Counted from the first letter of the stretch, positions 1 to 7,649 are shown. The stretch is DNA of 64,000 bases from JANNVK01 sp031414415 (GCA_031414415.1 JANNVK010000233.1:1-64000), one strand, 5' to 3'. Program-made: numbers and translations. The notes: generated from the sequence alone by a model not told the origin.

Positions 1-627
1 CGGGAAAATTCCGTTCAAATTTGCATCGGTTGAAACGAGTAAAAATCTGTCTTCATAGGTTTTTCCTTCAAATCCTAAGCCTAAATCTTCGCGGACTTTG
101 CTAAATGCTCCATCACATCCAATTAGATATTTTGCACAATACTCGACTCCGCCGTCGGGCGTATTGGCGATAACTTTGACGCAAGTTTCATTTTGTTCGG
201 CACGCACAAACTCCTGATTAAACAACACTTTACCGCAATCTGTCTGTTCGATGTGTTTCAAAATAATTCGCGTCACGGTGCTTTGCGGACATTGGAAACG
301 GAACGGATATTTTGTATCATTTTCAATCAAATTGTATGGAAAGTCGGCGACAAGCTCACGATTTTTGCGTTCCCAAAACTGCAAACTTTCGATGCGTAAT
401 CCGTTGGCTAAAATGTCGTCAATAATTCCGATTTCGTCAAAAAATTCCAGTGTCGGCGGGTGAATCGTGCTGGCTCTCGCTTCGTGGCTGAGTTCGTCCA
501 ATTTTTCCAAAACGATAACAGAAACGCCGTTTCGGGCGAGTGCGAGGGCGAGCGACATCCCGACCGGACCTGCTCCTGAAATAATAATGTCAACTGCGGA
601 ATGCGGAGTGCGGAGTGCGGAATTCAT
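1..627 (-). CDS. FAD-dependent aromatic-type monooxygenase (partial, runs off window)
   Basis: N-terminal 209 codons of a class A flavoprotein monooxygenase (PheA/TfdB/UbiH-like); the C-terminus lies outside the window. The Rossmann motif SGAGPVG binds FAD near residues 17-23, and a GCDGAFS motif (the DG motif that contacts FAD and NADPH) lies near residue 180. Such enzymes hydroxylate aromatic or polyketide-like rings. The ATG overlaps the stop of the upstream four-helix-bundle gene (ATGA) and a GAGGGAAA ribosome site precedes it, so the two are probably co-translated. The first ~11 residues (NSALRTPHSA) are encoded by four 7-bp repeats, so the native N-terminus was altered or the ancestral start lay further in. 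It is transcribed away from the Rieske gene and may act in the same pathway. Confidence 0.85.
   Translation of the reverse strand, partial: MNSALRTPHSAVDIIISGAGPVGMSLALALARNGVSVIVLEKLDELSHEARASTIHPPTLEFFDEIGIIDDILANGLRIESLQFWERKNRELVADFPYNLIENDTKYPFRFQCPQSTVTRIILKHIEQTDCGKVLFNQEFVRAEQNETCVKVIANTPDGGVEYCAKYLIGCDGAFSKVREDLGLGFEGKTYEDRFLLVSTDANLNGIFP
596..623 (+). repeat. Heptamer array, 4 units of GCGGAAT/GCGGAGT
   Basis: Four contiguous 7-bp units (GCGGAAT, GCGGAGT, GCGGAGT, GCGGAAT) lie inside the first codons of the FAD monooxygenase. The array at 983-1010 carries the same unit in the opposite orientation, so the pair brackets the four-helix-bundle gene. Confidence 0.9.
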
Positions 628-980
628 CTTTTTTTCCCTCTCGCGGTATTGATTGACGACACAATTATTTTGAGAATTTGCTCGGTTTCGTCCAATAATT
701 CCGCCACAAGATTTGCCTTAACCAAACCTGTGTCAACCAGCATTTCGATCCAAAACATTGACTCATCTGATTCCTCCTCAACTATTCCCATTTTAGAAAT
801 AAATTCGGCATTCGACCTTGCTCTACAAGCAGCACGATAGTTGGCGGCAACACTTGTTCCGCTTCGCAATAGCTGATTTCCGATAGTTCGTGCAGTTGAA
901 TTATTTGGCAAACTTTCGACTAATTTTATCACTCGTAATGCAAAATTCTTCGTCCTCTGTTTTAAATCTTCATTACTCAT
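624..980 (-). CDS. Four-helix bundle protein (S23/IVP family)
   Basis: A 118-residue, all-helical protein of the S23/IVP family, known from open reading frames inside 23S rRNA intervening sequences and related to the Avd accessory protein of diversity-generating retroelements. Family signatures are the N-terminal F-A-x-R-V segment, SLPNNSTARTIGNQLLRSGTSVAANYRAA and the E-x-D-E-S-x-F-W-I-E stretch. Members form pentameric barrels; the cellular role is unknown. The gene sits between inverted arrays of the same 7-bp repeat (596-623 and 983-1010), and its stop overlaps the start of the FAD monooxygenase. The arrangement looks like a small cassette inserted at the 5' end of an older gene. Confidence 0.9.
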   Translation of the reverse strand: MSNEDLKQRTKNFALRVIKLVESLPNNSTARTIGNQLLRSGTSVAANYRAACRARSNAEFISKMGIVEEESDESMFWIEMLVDTGLVKANLVAELLDETEQILKIIVSSINTARGKKR

Positions 981-982
981 AA

Positions 983-1010
983 ATCCGCATTCCGCATTCC
1001 GCTATCCGCA
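983..1010 (+). repeat. Heptamer array, 4 units of ATCCGCA/TTCCGCA
   Basis: Four 7-bp units (ATCCGCA, TTCCGCA, TTCCGCT, ATCCGCA), the inverse complement of the units at 596-623. It lies just upstream of the four-helix-bundle start. The same unit recurs at 2337-2364. Confidence 0.9.
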
Positions 1011-1019
1011 TTTGACAGA

Positions 1020-1039
1020 TTGTTATAAAGATAATACAA
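1020..1039. promoter_or_regulatory. Candidate GntR operator 1 (divergent promoter region)
   Basis: TTGTTAT-6 bp-AATACAA, an imperfect 20-bp inverted repeat. The spacing and half-sites match TTGTATT-6 bp-AATACAA at 9859-9878, in front of the GntR-family gene. On the minus strand it overlaps a TATTAT that could be the -10 of the four-helix-bundle/monooxygenase transcript. Assignment to the regulator is inference. Confidence 0.45.
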
Positions 1040-1066
1040 ATCTTCCTAAAAAACAAATTCAAAAGT

Positions 1067-1095
1067 TTGACAAACATAACAATTTCCAGTAATTT
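1067..1095 (+). promoter_or_regulatory. Putative sigma-70 promoter of the Rieske gene
   Basis: TTGACA at 1067-1072 and TAATTT at 1090-1095 are separated by 17 bp, about 40 bp before the ATG at 1135. The -10 runs into the second candidate operator. Confidence 0.45.
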
Positions 1096-1113
1096 GTTAT
1101 CAACTTAAGACAA
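1094..1113. promoter_or_regulatory. Candidate GntR operator 2
   Basis: TTGTTAT-6 bp-AAGACAA has the same 7-6-7 architecture as the sites at 1020 and 9859. It begins at the end of the putative -10 box, where a bound repressor would block initiation. Regulator identity is inferred. Confidence 0.4.
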
Positions 1114-1134
1114 ATTTCAAGCAAGGGAAGATTT

Positions 1135-2262
1135 ATGCTAAAAAACTTTTGGTATCCGATTCAATTTAGTGAAAAAGTTTCGACAAAACCGCAACGACAG
1201 CGAATTTTGGGGCAAGATTTGGTCGTTTATCGAACCGAGTCTGGCGTGGCACAAGTGATGTCGGATTTGTGTGTGCATCGTGGCGGAGCGATTTCAGGCG
1301 GTTGGGTGCAGGGAAATTGCGTCGTTTGCCCGTATCACGGTTGGGAATATGAAACGAACGGACAATGCTCGAAAATTCCGGCGAATCTTGATAATGTTCC
1401 GATCCCGAAACGGGCGAGAGTTGACGCATATCCGACGCAGGAACGCTACGATTTTGTGTGGGCATTCCTTGGCGATTTGCCCGAAAACGAACGTCCGCCG
1501 ATGCCCGAACTTCCGCATTTCGGCGATCCGCAGTTTAAGAAAATTACAGGTGAATACGAATGGAAAGTTAATTATGAAAGAGCGTTGGAAAATTCGCTCG
1601 ACATTGCCCATGCACCGTTTGTTCACGGTGGAGCTTTTGGCAATCGAGATGAGCCACAAGTGCCTGATTATGAAACAGTTGTGGGCGAATGGTCAGCCGA
1701 AGCAACTGTCACTTTGAAGCCGCCGCCGCCGAAAGGTTTGTGGGGAATGATTAGCAAAAAAGAGATTGTCGGCGTAAAAACTCGTGCCGGATTTTATATG
1801 CCGTGCGTGACGCTTTTGGAGGTTTCGTTGCCGATTGGGCTGATGGTTTTGCTCAATTTTCACACGCCGATTGACGAATTTACAACCGTTACTCGTTGGA
1901 TAAATTTACGGACTTTTTTCAAGGGAAATTGGGCAGATTCAAACGCCCGAAGTCGTGTTTTCAAAATCTTTGACCAAGATAAAGTTGTCTTGGAAGAGAT
2001 TCGACCGGAGATTTTGCCATTCGATTTAGCCGCTGAATTGCATACCAAATCGGACGCTTCGCAAATCGCTTACCGCAAATTACGCAACAAGTTAGTCGAA
2101 AAAGGTTGGGGAATTGATATGCACAAAATCCGCTCGGAATACACGGGCAGAACTTTTACGGTAATTCCTTCGCCAAGTCGAAAAGAAGTCCCTGAACTCG
2201 CAAACGCTTGGGTGATGAAGCAAGTTCCGAGTGTGCAAACAGTTTCTGATAAAGAGAATTAG
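1135..2262 (+). CDS. Rieske non-haem iron oxygenase, pheophorbide a oxygenase-like
   Basis: A 375-residue oxygenase. The Rieske [2Fe-2S] site is CVHRGG...CPYHGW near residues 47-68; the mononuclear iron site follows as ENSLDIAHAPFVH near residues 152-164. The C-terminal stretch with TKSD-x(4)-AYRKLRNK and WGID resembles the equivalent region of plant pheophorbide a oxygenase (PAO). PAO opens the chlorin ring; other relatives demethylate or hydroxylate aromatic substrates. The C-terminal CxxC motif and membrane anchor of the plant enzyme are absent. Electrons need a partner, and the only reductase nearby is the flavin reductase at 9.3 kb. A GGGAAG ribosome site precedes the ATG. Family assignment is firm, substrate is inferred from neighbours. 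Confidence 0.9.
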   Translation: MLKNFWYPIQFSEKVSTKPQRQRILGQDLVVYRTESGVAQVMSDLCVHRGGAISGGWVQGNCVVCPYHGWEYETNGQCSKIPANLDNVPIPKRARVDAYPTQERYDFVWAFLGDLPENERPPMPELPHFGDPQFKKITGEYEWKVNYERALENSLDIAHAPFVHGGAFGNRDEPQVPDYETVVGEWSAEATVTLKPPPPKGLWGMISKKEIVGVKTRAGFYMPCVTLLEVSLPIGLMVLLNFHTPIDEFTTVTRWINLRTFFKGNWADSNARSRVFKIFDQDKVVLEEIRPEILPFDLAAELHTKSDASQIAYRKLRNKLVEKGWGIDMHKIRSEYTGRTFTVIPSPSRKEVPELANAWVMKQVPSVQTVSDKEN

Positions 2263-2364
2263 ACACGGAGACGGAGAGACGCGGAGACGCGGATATTCGC
2301 CGTCTGATTGAAACAAATTGAGATGAAACCTGAAGAATCCGCAATCCGCAATCCGCAATCCGCA
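2262..2364 (+). repeat. Two short repeat arrays in the Rieske/RCCR-like gap
   Basis: 2262-2292 holds a GACACGG/AGACGCG-type array with ~7-bp phase; the same family returns at 7562-7645. 2337-2364 is four perfect ATCCGCA units, the unit found at 983-1010. The second array is inside the coding region of the next gene and encodes its residues SAIRNPQSAI. Confidence 0.85.
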
Positions 2365-3093
2365 ATTTCGCTGGCAGGCGAACTAGCCTTTTCAACTTTA
2401 GATAAACTCCGTGAACGCTTGAGTTTAATGGAAGTGAACACTATTCCCTTAACTTCGCCGATGATGCCCGAACCTGTCGGGAGCGTGCGAGTTTTTTCGG
2501 GCGAAAAATTGTCGAAAGTTGTGTATATCGGGATGGCTGTTCCGTTTATCAAACTCGATTCGCACATGGTTTTTGCGTTCACGAAAATCGATTCGGCGAT
2601 TCCACATTTTACGCTCGATTCGGTCAATAATGATACGACTTACGCCTTTCATCTCGACCTAATTCCGCGTGTGGATTTGGGGGCAAACCTTGAATATATT
2701 GACGCAGTTTATGGCGATTTGTCGGAGCAATTTGAAAAAGCCGGACAGATTGAAGGATTATCAAAAGCACATTTGAACCCGCGACAACTGGCGATTATGT
2801 CGCCGTGGATGTTGGTCAATCGTGCCGAAGCCGAAGCGTTTAAACAGATTGGCGAGTCGGTTGATTTTTACTTAAACCATTGGTTTTCATTGGTCGAAAA
2901 TGGCATCAGCGAAGATATTACCAAACAATTTTCAGCTGAATATCTGGCAGAACGTGACCGCAAGAATCGTGAAATTGTGTTCAAACCCGAAGTTGATAAA
3001 GTTTGGTCACAAGTTGATAGATTGGTCGGAGCGGAAACGTCGGCGATGATGCGGGAAATTTTGAAATCGCAGTCTATTAGCTGTAAGCCGTAA
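2323..3093 (+). CDS. Red chlorophyll catabolite reductase-like protein
   Basis: A 256-residue protein. Its centre contains LDLIPRVDLGANLEYIDAVY, which lines up with the plant red chlorophyll catabolite reductase (RCCR) segment L-D-L-x-x-R-x-D-L-x-x-N-x-x-Y. Length and helical N-terminus also fit. RCCR belongs to the ferredoxin-dependent bilin reductase fold and reduces the linear tetrapyrrole released by PAO; here it directly follows a PAO-like gene. There is no signal peptide. ATG 2323 is chosen over an upstream TTG at 2308. Both ends carry repeat-encoded residues: SAIRNPQSAI at the N-terminus and SISCKP at the C-terminus. The match was made by eye from remembered family motifs, so it needs a profile search. 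Confidence 0.65.
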   Translation: MKPEESAIRNPQSAISLAGELAFSTLDKLRERLSLMEVNTIPLTSPMMPEPVGSVRVFSGEKLSKVVYIGMAVPFIKLDSHMVFAFTKIDSAIPHFTLDSVNNDTTYAFHLDLIPRVDLGANLEYIDAVYGDLSEQFEKAGQIEGLSKAHLNPRQLAIMSPWMLVNRAEAEAFKQIGESVDFYLNHWFSLVENGISEDITKQFSAEYLAERDRKNREIVFKPEVDKVWSQVDRLVGAETSAMMREILKSQSISCKP

Positions 3094-3196
3094 GCTATTA
3101 GCCTTAAGCTGTAAGCTGTAAGCGATACGCTTTAAGCAAATTTGCTGTAATCTTTTGAAGTTGCTTCTAGCTTACAGCCTACGGCTTATAGCTTAC
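3076..3196 (+). repeat. Inverted pair of heptamer arrays (9 + 4 units)
   Basis: Nine units of the GTAAGCT/TTAAGCT type fill 3076-3138, and four inverse units (AGCTTAC, AGCCTAC, GGCTTAT, AGCTTAC) fill 3169-3196, with ~30 bp between them. A transcript could fold into a long hairpin. The stop codon of the RCCR-like gene lies inside the first array. Confidence 0.9.
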
Positions 3197-3210
3197 ATCT
3201 CAAAACAATT

Positions 3211-3564
3211 ATGCAAGATTTCAAAAATCTCAAAGTTTGGCAAAAGTCGCACGAGTTAACTTTAGAAGTTTATAAAATTTCCAGCCAATTTCCAAAAGAA
3301 GAACTTTTTGGATTAACCAGCCAAATTCGTAGAGCAAGTTCTTCAATCGGTGCGAATATTGCAGAAGGTTGCGGAAGGCAAAGCGACATTGATTTTGCAA
3401 GATTTTTACAAATTTCAATCGGTTCGACAAGTGAATTACAAAATCATTTGTTGCTTGCAAAAGATTTAGGATTTATTAAAACGGAAAATTACGAAACATT
3501 GGAAAGACAGGCAAATGAAATTAAGAAAATGCTGATTTCATTTGTTGGTAAATTGAGGGGTTAG
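3211..3564 (+). CDS. Four-helix bundle protein (S23/IVP family)
   Basis: A 117-residue member of the S23/IVP family with the classic layout: FKNLKVWQKSHELTLEVYK at the start, FPKEELFGLTSQIRRASSSIGANIAEG in the middle, then FLQISIGSTSELQNHLLLAKDLGFI. It is a different subfamily from the copy at 624-980 and is not a recent duplicate. It lies between two inverted pairs of 7-bp repeat arrays of one sequence family (3076-3196 and 3561-3664), and its stop codon is the start of the right-hand array. It interrupts a set of metabolic genes, which suggests insertion as a cassette. The molecular role is unknown. Confidence 0.92.
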   Translation: MQDFKNLKVWQKSHELTLEVYKISSQFPKEELFGLTSQIRRASSSIGANIAEGCGRQSDIDFARFLQISIGSTSELQNHLLLAKDLGFIKTENYETLERQANEIKKMLISFVGKLRG

Positions 3565-3664
3565 CTTTAGGCGATAAGCTATAAGCCGTAAGCTATACGA
3601 AAAGCAAGTCACATAAAAATCAAGCCCGTTGGCTTACAGCGTATGGCTAACGGCTTACAGCTAC
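3561..3664 (+). repeat. Inverted pair of heptamer arrays (5 + 5 units)
   Basis: Units TTAGCTT, TAGGCGA, TAAGCTA, TAAGCCG, TAAGCTA (3561-3595) are followed after 34 bp by inverse units TGGCTTA, CAGCGTA, TGGCTAA, CGGCTTA, CAGCTAC (3630-3664). Same family as 3076-3196, so the four-helix-bundle gene is flanked on both sides by potential hairpins. Confidence 0.9.
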
Positions 3665-3666
3665 CT

Positions 3667-4614
3667 ATGAAATCAAATTGGCAAAAAAGCATCGAAGGCG
3701 AATGGCACGGAATGCCGTCTATTTTTGAACCTGACGGAACACACGTCGGGTGGAATAAAGTTTATCGGCAGTCGGCAAATATAGACGGCAAAACGCTTTA
3801 TACGATGAACACGAAACTGGACGCGACTGGCGAGCTTCGTTCACGGATGGAGTTTGCGGATTTTGCGTTTGGCGTGATTGATTCGGACAATGACCGCATT
3901 TATCTCGGACCTGATTTTATTGGTTCGGGGCAACCTTACGGAGCGTTGGTTGATGCCGTTTATTATTCTCCCGCGTGGACTGGCGAACTGCGGACGATGG
4001 TTCATATCGTCAACGGCGATCTGCAAGTTTATTCGAGTTTGATTTACGACGGTCCGACTATCTATTGTGTTTTCAACGGTTTATATCAAGTTGCGTTTGA
4101 TTATCACGAAAACGAAGCAACGCGAAAAAGAATTGATGCGTTTGTTGAATCGGAGAAAGCTAACGGCAATAAACAGTATCAATTAAGTGCCAAACAAGCC
4201 GGAATTTGGACGGGCGAAATGGAAGTTTATGACCATAATCAGCAAAAAGTTGGCACGAATAAAATTACGATTCGACACAAACCTTTAACGCTTTTGCGAG
4301 CCGAACAAACGGTCGAAATCGAAGGCGTAATCAATCGCAAATATACTTTTAATCGTTATCGCAACGGCAATAAACAAACTTTTGAAGGTCCGCAAGTCTT
4401 TGGAAATTCCATCGGTTACGGACGGGCGTTATACACAACCCAACATATTTTCGGTGAAGCAATGAAAATTCGCGGGCGTGAATTTCAAATTGACGATGAT
4501 TTTACGATGTCGGTAGTTTGGGAATTTCACAAGTCGAATAAATTGGAATATATGACGTTTGGCGTTTTGAAATGGGAAGCAGGCGAGGAAGTTTTGAAGG
4601 CGAATTTTAGTTAA
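3667..4614 (+). CDS. Uncharacterised protein with two tandem beta-barrel-like domains
   Basis: 315 residues, not recognised as a named family. Residues ~1-150 and ~180-310 look like two copies of a lipocalin-like, beta-rich domain: each opens with a short G-x-W-x-G stretch (EGEWHGMPS; AGIWTGEME) and ends with strongly alternating hydrophobic strands (VAFDY; SVVWEFHK). There is no signal peptide, so it is probably cytosolic. The in-frame ATG at 3643 would add MANGLQLP, which is repeat-encoded, so ATG 3667 is taken as the start. Placed after the PAO-like and RCCR-like genes, it could bind a hydrophobic intermediate, as lipocalin-like bilin lyases and carriers do; that is speculation. Confidence 0.6.
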   Translation: MKSNWQKSIEGEWHGMPSIFEPDGTHVGWNKVYRQSANIDGKTLYTMNTKLDATGELRSRMEFADFAFGVIDSDNDRIYLGPDFIGSGQPYGALVDAVYYSPAWTGELRTMVHIVNGDLQVYSSLIYDGPTIYCVFNGLYQVAFDYHENEATRKRIDAFVESEKANGNKQYQLSAKQAGIWTGEMEVYDHNQQKVGTNKITIRHKPLTLLRAEQTVEIEGVINRKYTFNRYRNGNKQTFEGPQVFGNSIGYGRALYTTQHIFGEAMKIRGREFQIDDDFTMSVVWEFHKSNKLEYMTFGVLKWEAGEEVLKANFS

Positions 4615-4618
4615 GTAT

Positions 4619-5421
4619 GGAGTCCAGCCTTTAGGCTGTCTTTTTAGTTAAACTCAATATTGTCTTTAGTTTAAGAGATTTCAGCCTAAAGGCTGGACTC
4701 CAAACTGACTCCATACTTTTTATGTATTATTGGCGAAAACTTAGCAAAGAAGACCGCCAAACAGTTTTGGCGGAAAGAAAAGGACGAAAATTGCCTTGGC
4801 ATTCGCCGCCACATATTGAATTTAAGGGACGAACCCGTTACTTGATTACCGCTACCTGTTTTGAGCATAAACATATTATTGGCAGCAGTTTACAGAGATT
4901 AGCCGAGTGTGAAGCAGATATTTTAGCTGTTTGCAAAAAACAAAATTCCGAAGTTTTTGCGTGGTGTATTTTGCCAAATCATTATCATATCCTGTTGAAA
5001 ACAGAGAGTTTGAAACCACTTTTAAAAGAAATCGGAAAAGTTCACGGTCGTTTGTCTTTTAATTGGAACGGCGAGGAAAATCTACGCGGCAGACAAGTTT
5101 GGTGTAATGCTTTTGAGCGTTCAATTCGTTCCGACCGCCATTTTTGGGCAAGCATCAATTATGTCCATCAAAACCCGATTCATCACGGCTACGTTGACCA
5201 ATGGCAAGATTGGCTTTTTTCGAGTGCGGCGAAGTATTTAGAAGAATTCGGACGCGATAAAGCGTTGGAAATTTGGCGAAAATATCCGATTTTAGATTAT
5301 GGGAAAAAGTGGGACGTATAGTTTGGAGTTTCGTTTGGAGTCCAGCCTTTAGGCTGAAAACCCTTTAAACTATTTATAAGACTTAATTTAACCAAGGAAG
5401 ACAGCCTGAAGGCTGGACTCC
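4619..5421 (+). mobile_element. REP/RAYT unit: transposase gene with flanking REP palindromes
   Basis: REP palindromes with core CAGCCTTTAGGCTG or CAGCCTGAAGGCTG occur at 4619-4640 and 4682-4701 (inverted pair) on the left and at 5337-5357 and 5401-5421 (inverted pair) on the right of the Y1 transposase gene. A fifth copy lies at 5461-5482 inside the next gene. This is the standard REPtron layout, in which a REP-associated tyrosine transposase mobilises its own flanking palindromes. Confidence 0.9.
4722..5321 (+). CDS. REP-associated tyrosine transposase (RAYT, Y1_Tnp)
   Basis: A 199-residue HUH-type single-strand transposase. The metal-binding HUH motif is NHYHILLK near residue 88, the catalytic tyrosine lies in NYVHQNPIHHGYV near residue 147, and the N-terminal signature RTRYLITATCF is typical of the family. 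RAYTs nick and rejoin REP hairpins. The gene looks intact and is bracketed by pairs of REP palindromes (4619-4701 and 5337-5421). It is domesticated-looking: a single copy, with no terminal IS ends visible other than the REPs. Confidence 0.93.
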   Translation: MYYWRKLSKEDRQTVLAERKGRKLPWHSPPHIEFKGRTRYLITATCFEHKHIIGSSLQRLAECEADILAVCKKQNSEVFAWCILPNHYHILLKTESLKPLLKEIGKVHGRLSFNWNGEENLRGRQVWCNAFERSIRSDRHFWASINYVHQNPIHHGYVDQWQDWLFSSAAKYLEEFGRDKALEIWRKYPILDYGKKWDV

Positions 5422-5442
5422 GAGCTTCGAACTTTTAATTTT

Positions 5443-7560
5443 ATGAGTTTAGAGAATGAAGACAGCCTGAAGGCTGGACTCCAAACTAAAAAACGAAAAT
5501 TTCTTGGCGTTGGCTTGGCAGATGGCGTAAAGCCTTCAAATCTCGCAACGCATTATTACGCCTCGCTTTTCGGGCTTTCGTTGATGACATTTTTCGGCTT
5601 TATTTTAGCGAATGTCTTGACGGGAATCTTGAACACACCCTTAAAAGAACTCGGTAGAGTTTCGGGGAATTTAGGTTTTTACAAAGAACTCGTTTTCCTT
5701 ACACTTGTCCCGCTTTTTGGAGTTTTATCCGACAGAATCGGACGTAAGTTTATCTTTGCTTTTGGATTTATAACCGTTGGAATCGCTTGTTTCTTTTTTC
5801 CAAACGCCAAAACTCTCGACGAATTAACCATCTATCAAATAATTTTCGCAGTTGGAGCGTCCGCAATTACCGGAATGTTTTCAACCGTTATCGCCGATTA
5901 TTTAACCGACCGAGACCGCGGCAAAGGCACAGGTTATATGGGCGTTTTCAACGGTTTGGGAGCGATGCTGTCGGCGATTGGATTGCTCAGTTTGCCCGCG
6001 TTTTTCGGCAGACGCGGATACGAATTTAATCAAAGTCTACAGATGACTTTTTACGTTGTTGGTGGAATCGCGATTGTTTCGACAATTATTCTGTTGATTG
6101 GACTTAAAGGCGGAAAAGCAACTGCACAAGAAGAACATAAAAGTTTTTTCACACTCGCCAAAGAAGGAATTTTTGCGGCGAAAAATCCCGCAATTTTATT
6201 GGCTTATATGGCGGCTTTTGTTTCACGCGGAGATTTGGCTTTAGTTGGGCAAACGCTAACAAATTGGCTGACAAAATATAGTTTGGAAAACGATTTGAGC
6301 CAAGCTGATGCACAACGTCAAGCCCAACTTGGAATCGTTGTTGTTCAGTCTGTCGCACTTTTTGCAGCACCTTTCATTGGCTTAATGGCAGACCGAATCA
6401 ATCGCGTAAATGCTGTAATTATTGCAGTTGCAATTTCTGCAATCGGTTACAGTTCGCTCTTTTTGATTGAAAATCCGTTGGGTTTGAATATGAAATTAGC
6501 TCTGATGTTAGTCGGAGTTGGTGAAGTTGCCGGAGTTATCGTTTCGCAAGTTTTAATCGCCCAATACGCACCCAAAGAAATACGCGGTTCAGTTATTGGA
6601 ATGTTCGGGTTTTGTGGAGCGTTAGGAATTTTGACAGCGTTAAAATTTGGCGGATATTTATTCGATGTTTGGACTGAATCCGCACCGTTTTTGCTCTTTG
6701 GAATTTTCGGAGCAATCGTTGTCGGATACGGTTTGTTAATTCGCAACAGAGTTAAGGTAAATATGGATATGAAAACAGTTATCATCACAGGCAGCACACG
6801 CGGAATCGGTTTTGGATTAGCAAATGAATTTTTGAAACGCGGTTGTAAAGTCGTTGTTTCGGGCAGAACGCAGGAAGCGTGCGATAAAGCAATTTTGCAA
6901 TTATCCGCTAAACATAATAAAGAGAACATTTTCGCTGTTCCGTGCGATGTTACAAATTACGAGCAGATGCAAAATTTGTGGGATAAATCGGCGGGACAAT
7001 TTGGTAAGATTGACGTTTGGATAAACAACGCGGGAATTTCAAATGCCTACGTTCCATTTTGGGAAGTATCGCCGCAAACCATTAAGAATGTTACATATAC
7101 AAATATGCTCGGAGCGATGAACGGCTCGCACGTTGCATTAAAAGAGATGATAAAACAAAATAGTGGCGAACTTTATAATATGTATGGATTCGGCTCAGAC
7201 GGACGCAAAGGTGATGGGCTAACTCTCTATGGTGCAACAAAATACGGCTTAAAATATCTGACCGAAGCCTTGACCAAAGAAGCCAAAGACACGCCGGTTT
7301 TAATCGGCAGTTTGTCGCCCGGAATTGTTATCACCGATTTGTGGGACGACCTTTACGAAGGAATGCCTGAACGCAAAGAAAAATCGAAAAAAATCGTCAA
7401 TATTTTAGGCGATAAAGTCGAAACCGTCACGCCGTATTTAGCCGAACAAGTTTTGCAAAACGATAAATCAGGTGCAAAAATCGCGTGGCTAACTGCTCCG
7501 AAAGCCTTCTGGCGATTCGCTACGGCGGCTTTTACGAAACGAAATTTGTTTGAAGATTAA
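5443..7560 (+). CDS. MFS transporter fused to NYC1/NOL-like short-chain dehydrogenase
   Basis: 705 residues in one frame. Residues ~20-430 are a 12-helix major facilitator transporter (SDRIGRKF loop after helix 2, TDRDRGKGTGY later). Residues ~440-705 are a complete SDR: GSTRGIGFGLA cofactor site, WINNAGISNAY, then GSDGR, YGATK (catalytic YxxxK) and SPGIVITDL. The WINNAG-SNAY, GSDGR and SPG-V-TDL blocks match plant chlorophyll b reductase NOL/NYC1 better than a generic SDR. No stop separates the halves, but ATGs at 6763 and 6769 follow an AAGG, so a free SDR could also be made. The N-terminus is partly encoded by a REP palindrome, so the original start may be further in. Confidence 0.85.
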   Translation: MSLENEDSLKAGLQTKKRKFLGVGLADGVKPSNLATHYYASLFGLSLMTFFGFILANVLTGILNTPLKELGRVSGNLGFYKELVFLTLVPLFGVLSDRIGRKFIFAFGFITVGIACFFFPNAKTLDELTIYQIIFAVGASAITGMFSTVIADYLTDRDRGKGTGYMGVFNGLGAMLSAIGLLSLPAFFGRRGYEFNQSLQMTFYVVGGIAIVSTIILLIGLKGGKATAQEEHKSFFTLAKEGIFAAKNPAILLAYMAAFVSRGDLALVGQTLTNWLTKYSLENDLSQADAQRQAQLGIVVVQSVALFAAPFIGLMADRINRVNAVIIAVAISAIGYSSLFLIENPLGLNMKLALMLVGVGEVAGVIVSQVLIAQYAPKEIRGSVIGMFGFCGALGILTALKFGGYLFDVWTESAPFLLFGIFGAIVVGYGLLIRNRVKVNMDMKTVIITGSTRGIGFGLANEFLKRGCKVVVSGRTQEACDKAILQLSAKHNKENIFAVPCDVTNYEQMQNLWDKSAGQFGKIDVWINNAGISNAYVPFWEVSPQTIKNVTYTNMLGAMNGSHVALKEMIKQNSGELYNMYGFGSDGRKGDGLTLYGATKYGLKYLTEALTKEAKDTPVLIGSLSPGIVITDLWDDLYEGMPERKEKSKKIVNILGDKVETVTPYLAEQVLQNDKSGAKIAWLTAPKAFWRFATAAFTKRNLFED
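5461..5482 (+). repeat. REP palindrome captured in a coding sequence
   Basis: CAGCCTGAAGGCTG core with the GGACTCC tail, identical in core to the copy at 5401-5421. It encodes residues DSLKAGLQ near the start of the MFS-SDR protein. Confidence 0.9.
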
Positions 7561-7561
7561 T

Positions 7562-7645
7562 TGAGAAACGGAGAACGGGAGACGCGGCAACACGGCGATT
7601 TCATAGCACATTGTCACATTGTCTCCGCGTCTCCGTGTCAATAAA
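7562..7645 (+). repeat. Inverted GACACGG/AGACGCG repeat pair
   Basis: A left arm near 7563-7595 (ACGGAGA, GAGACGC, ACACGG elements) and an inverse right arm near 7615-7641 (TCTCCGC, GTCTCCG, TGTC) can fold on each other. Same family as 2262-2292. An upstream reading of the next gene would translate the right arm as SHCLRVSVS. Confidence 0.8.
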
Positions 7646-7649
7646 AAAT

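Noticed and set aside
3643..3666. Upstream ATG for the two-domain protein at 3667
   Set aside because: The extra residues MANGLQLP are encoded by the heptamer array.
6447..6929. 160-codon open frame on the minus strand inside the MFS-SDR gene
   Set aside because: It is antisense to well-supported MFS and SDR motifs and has no recognisable family.
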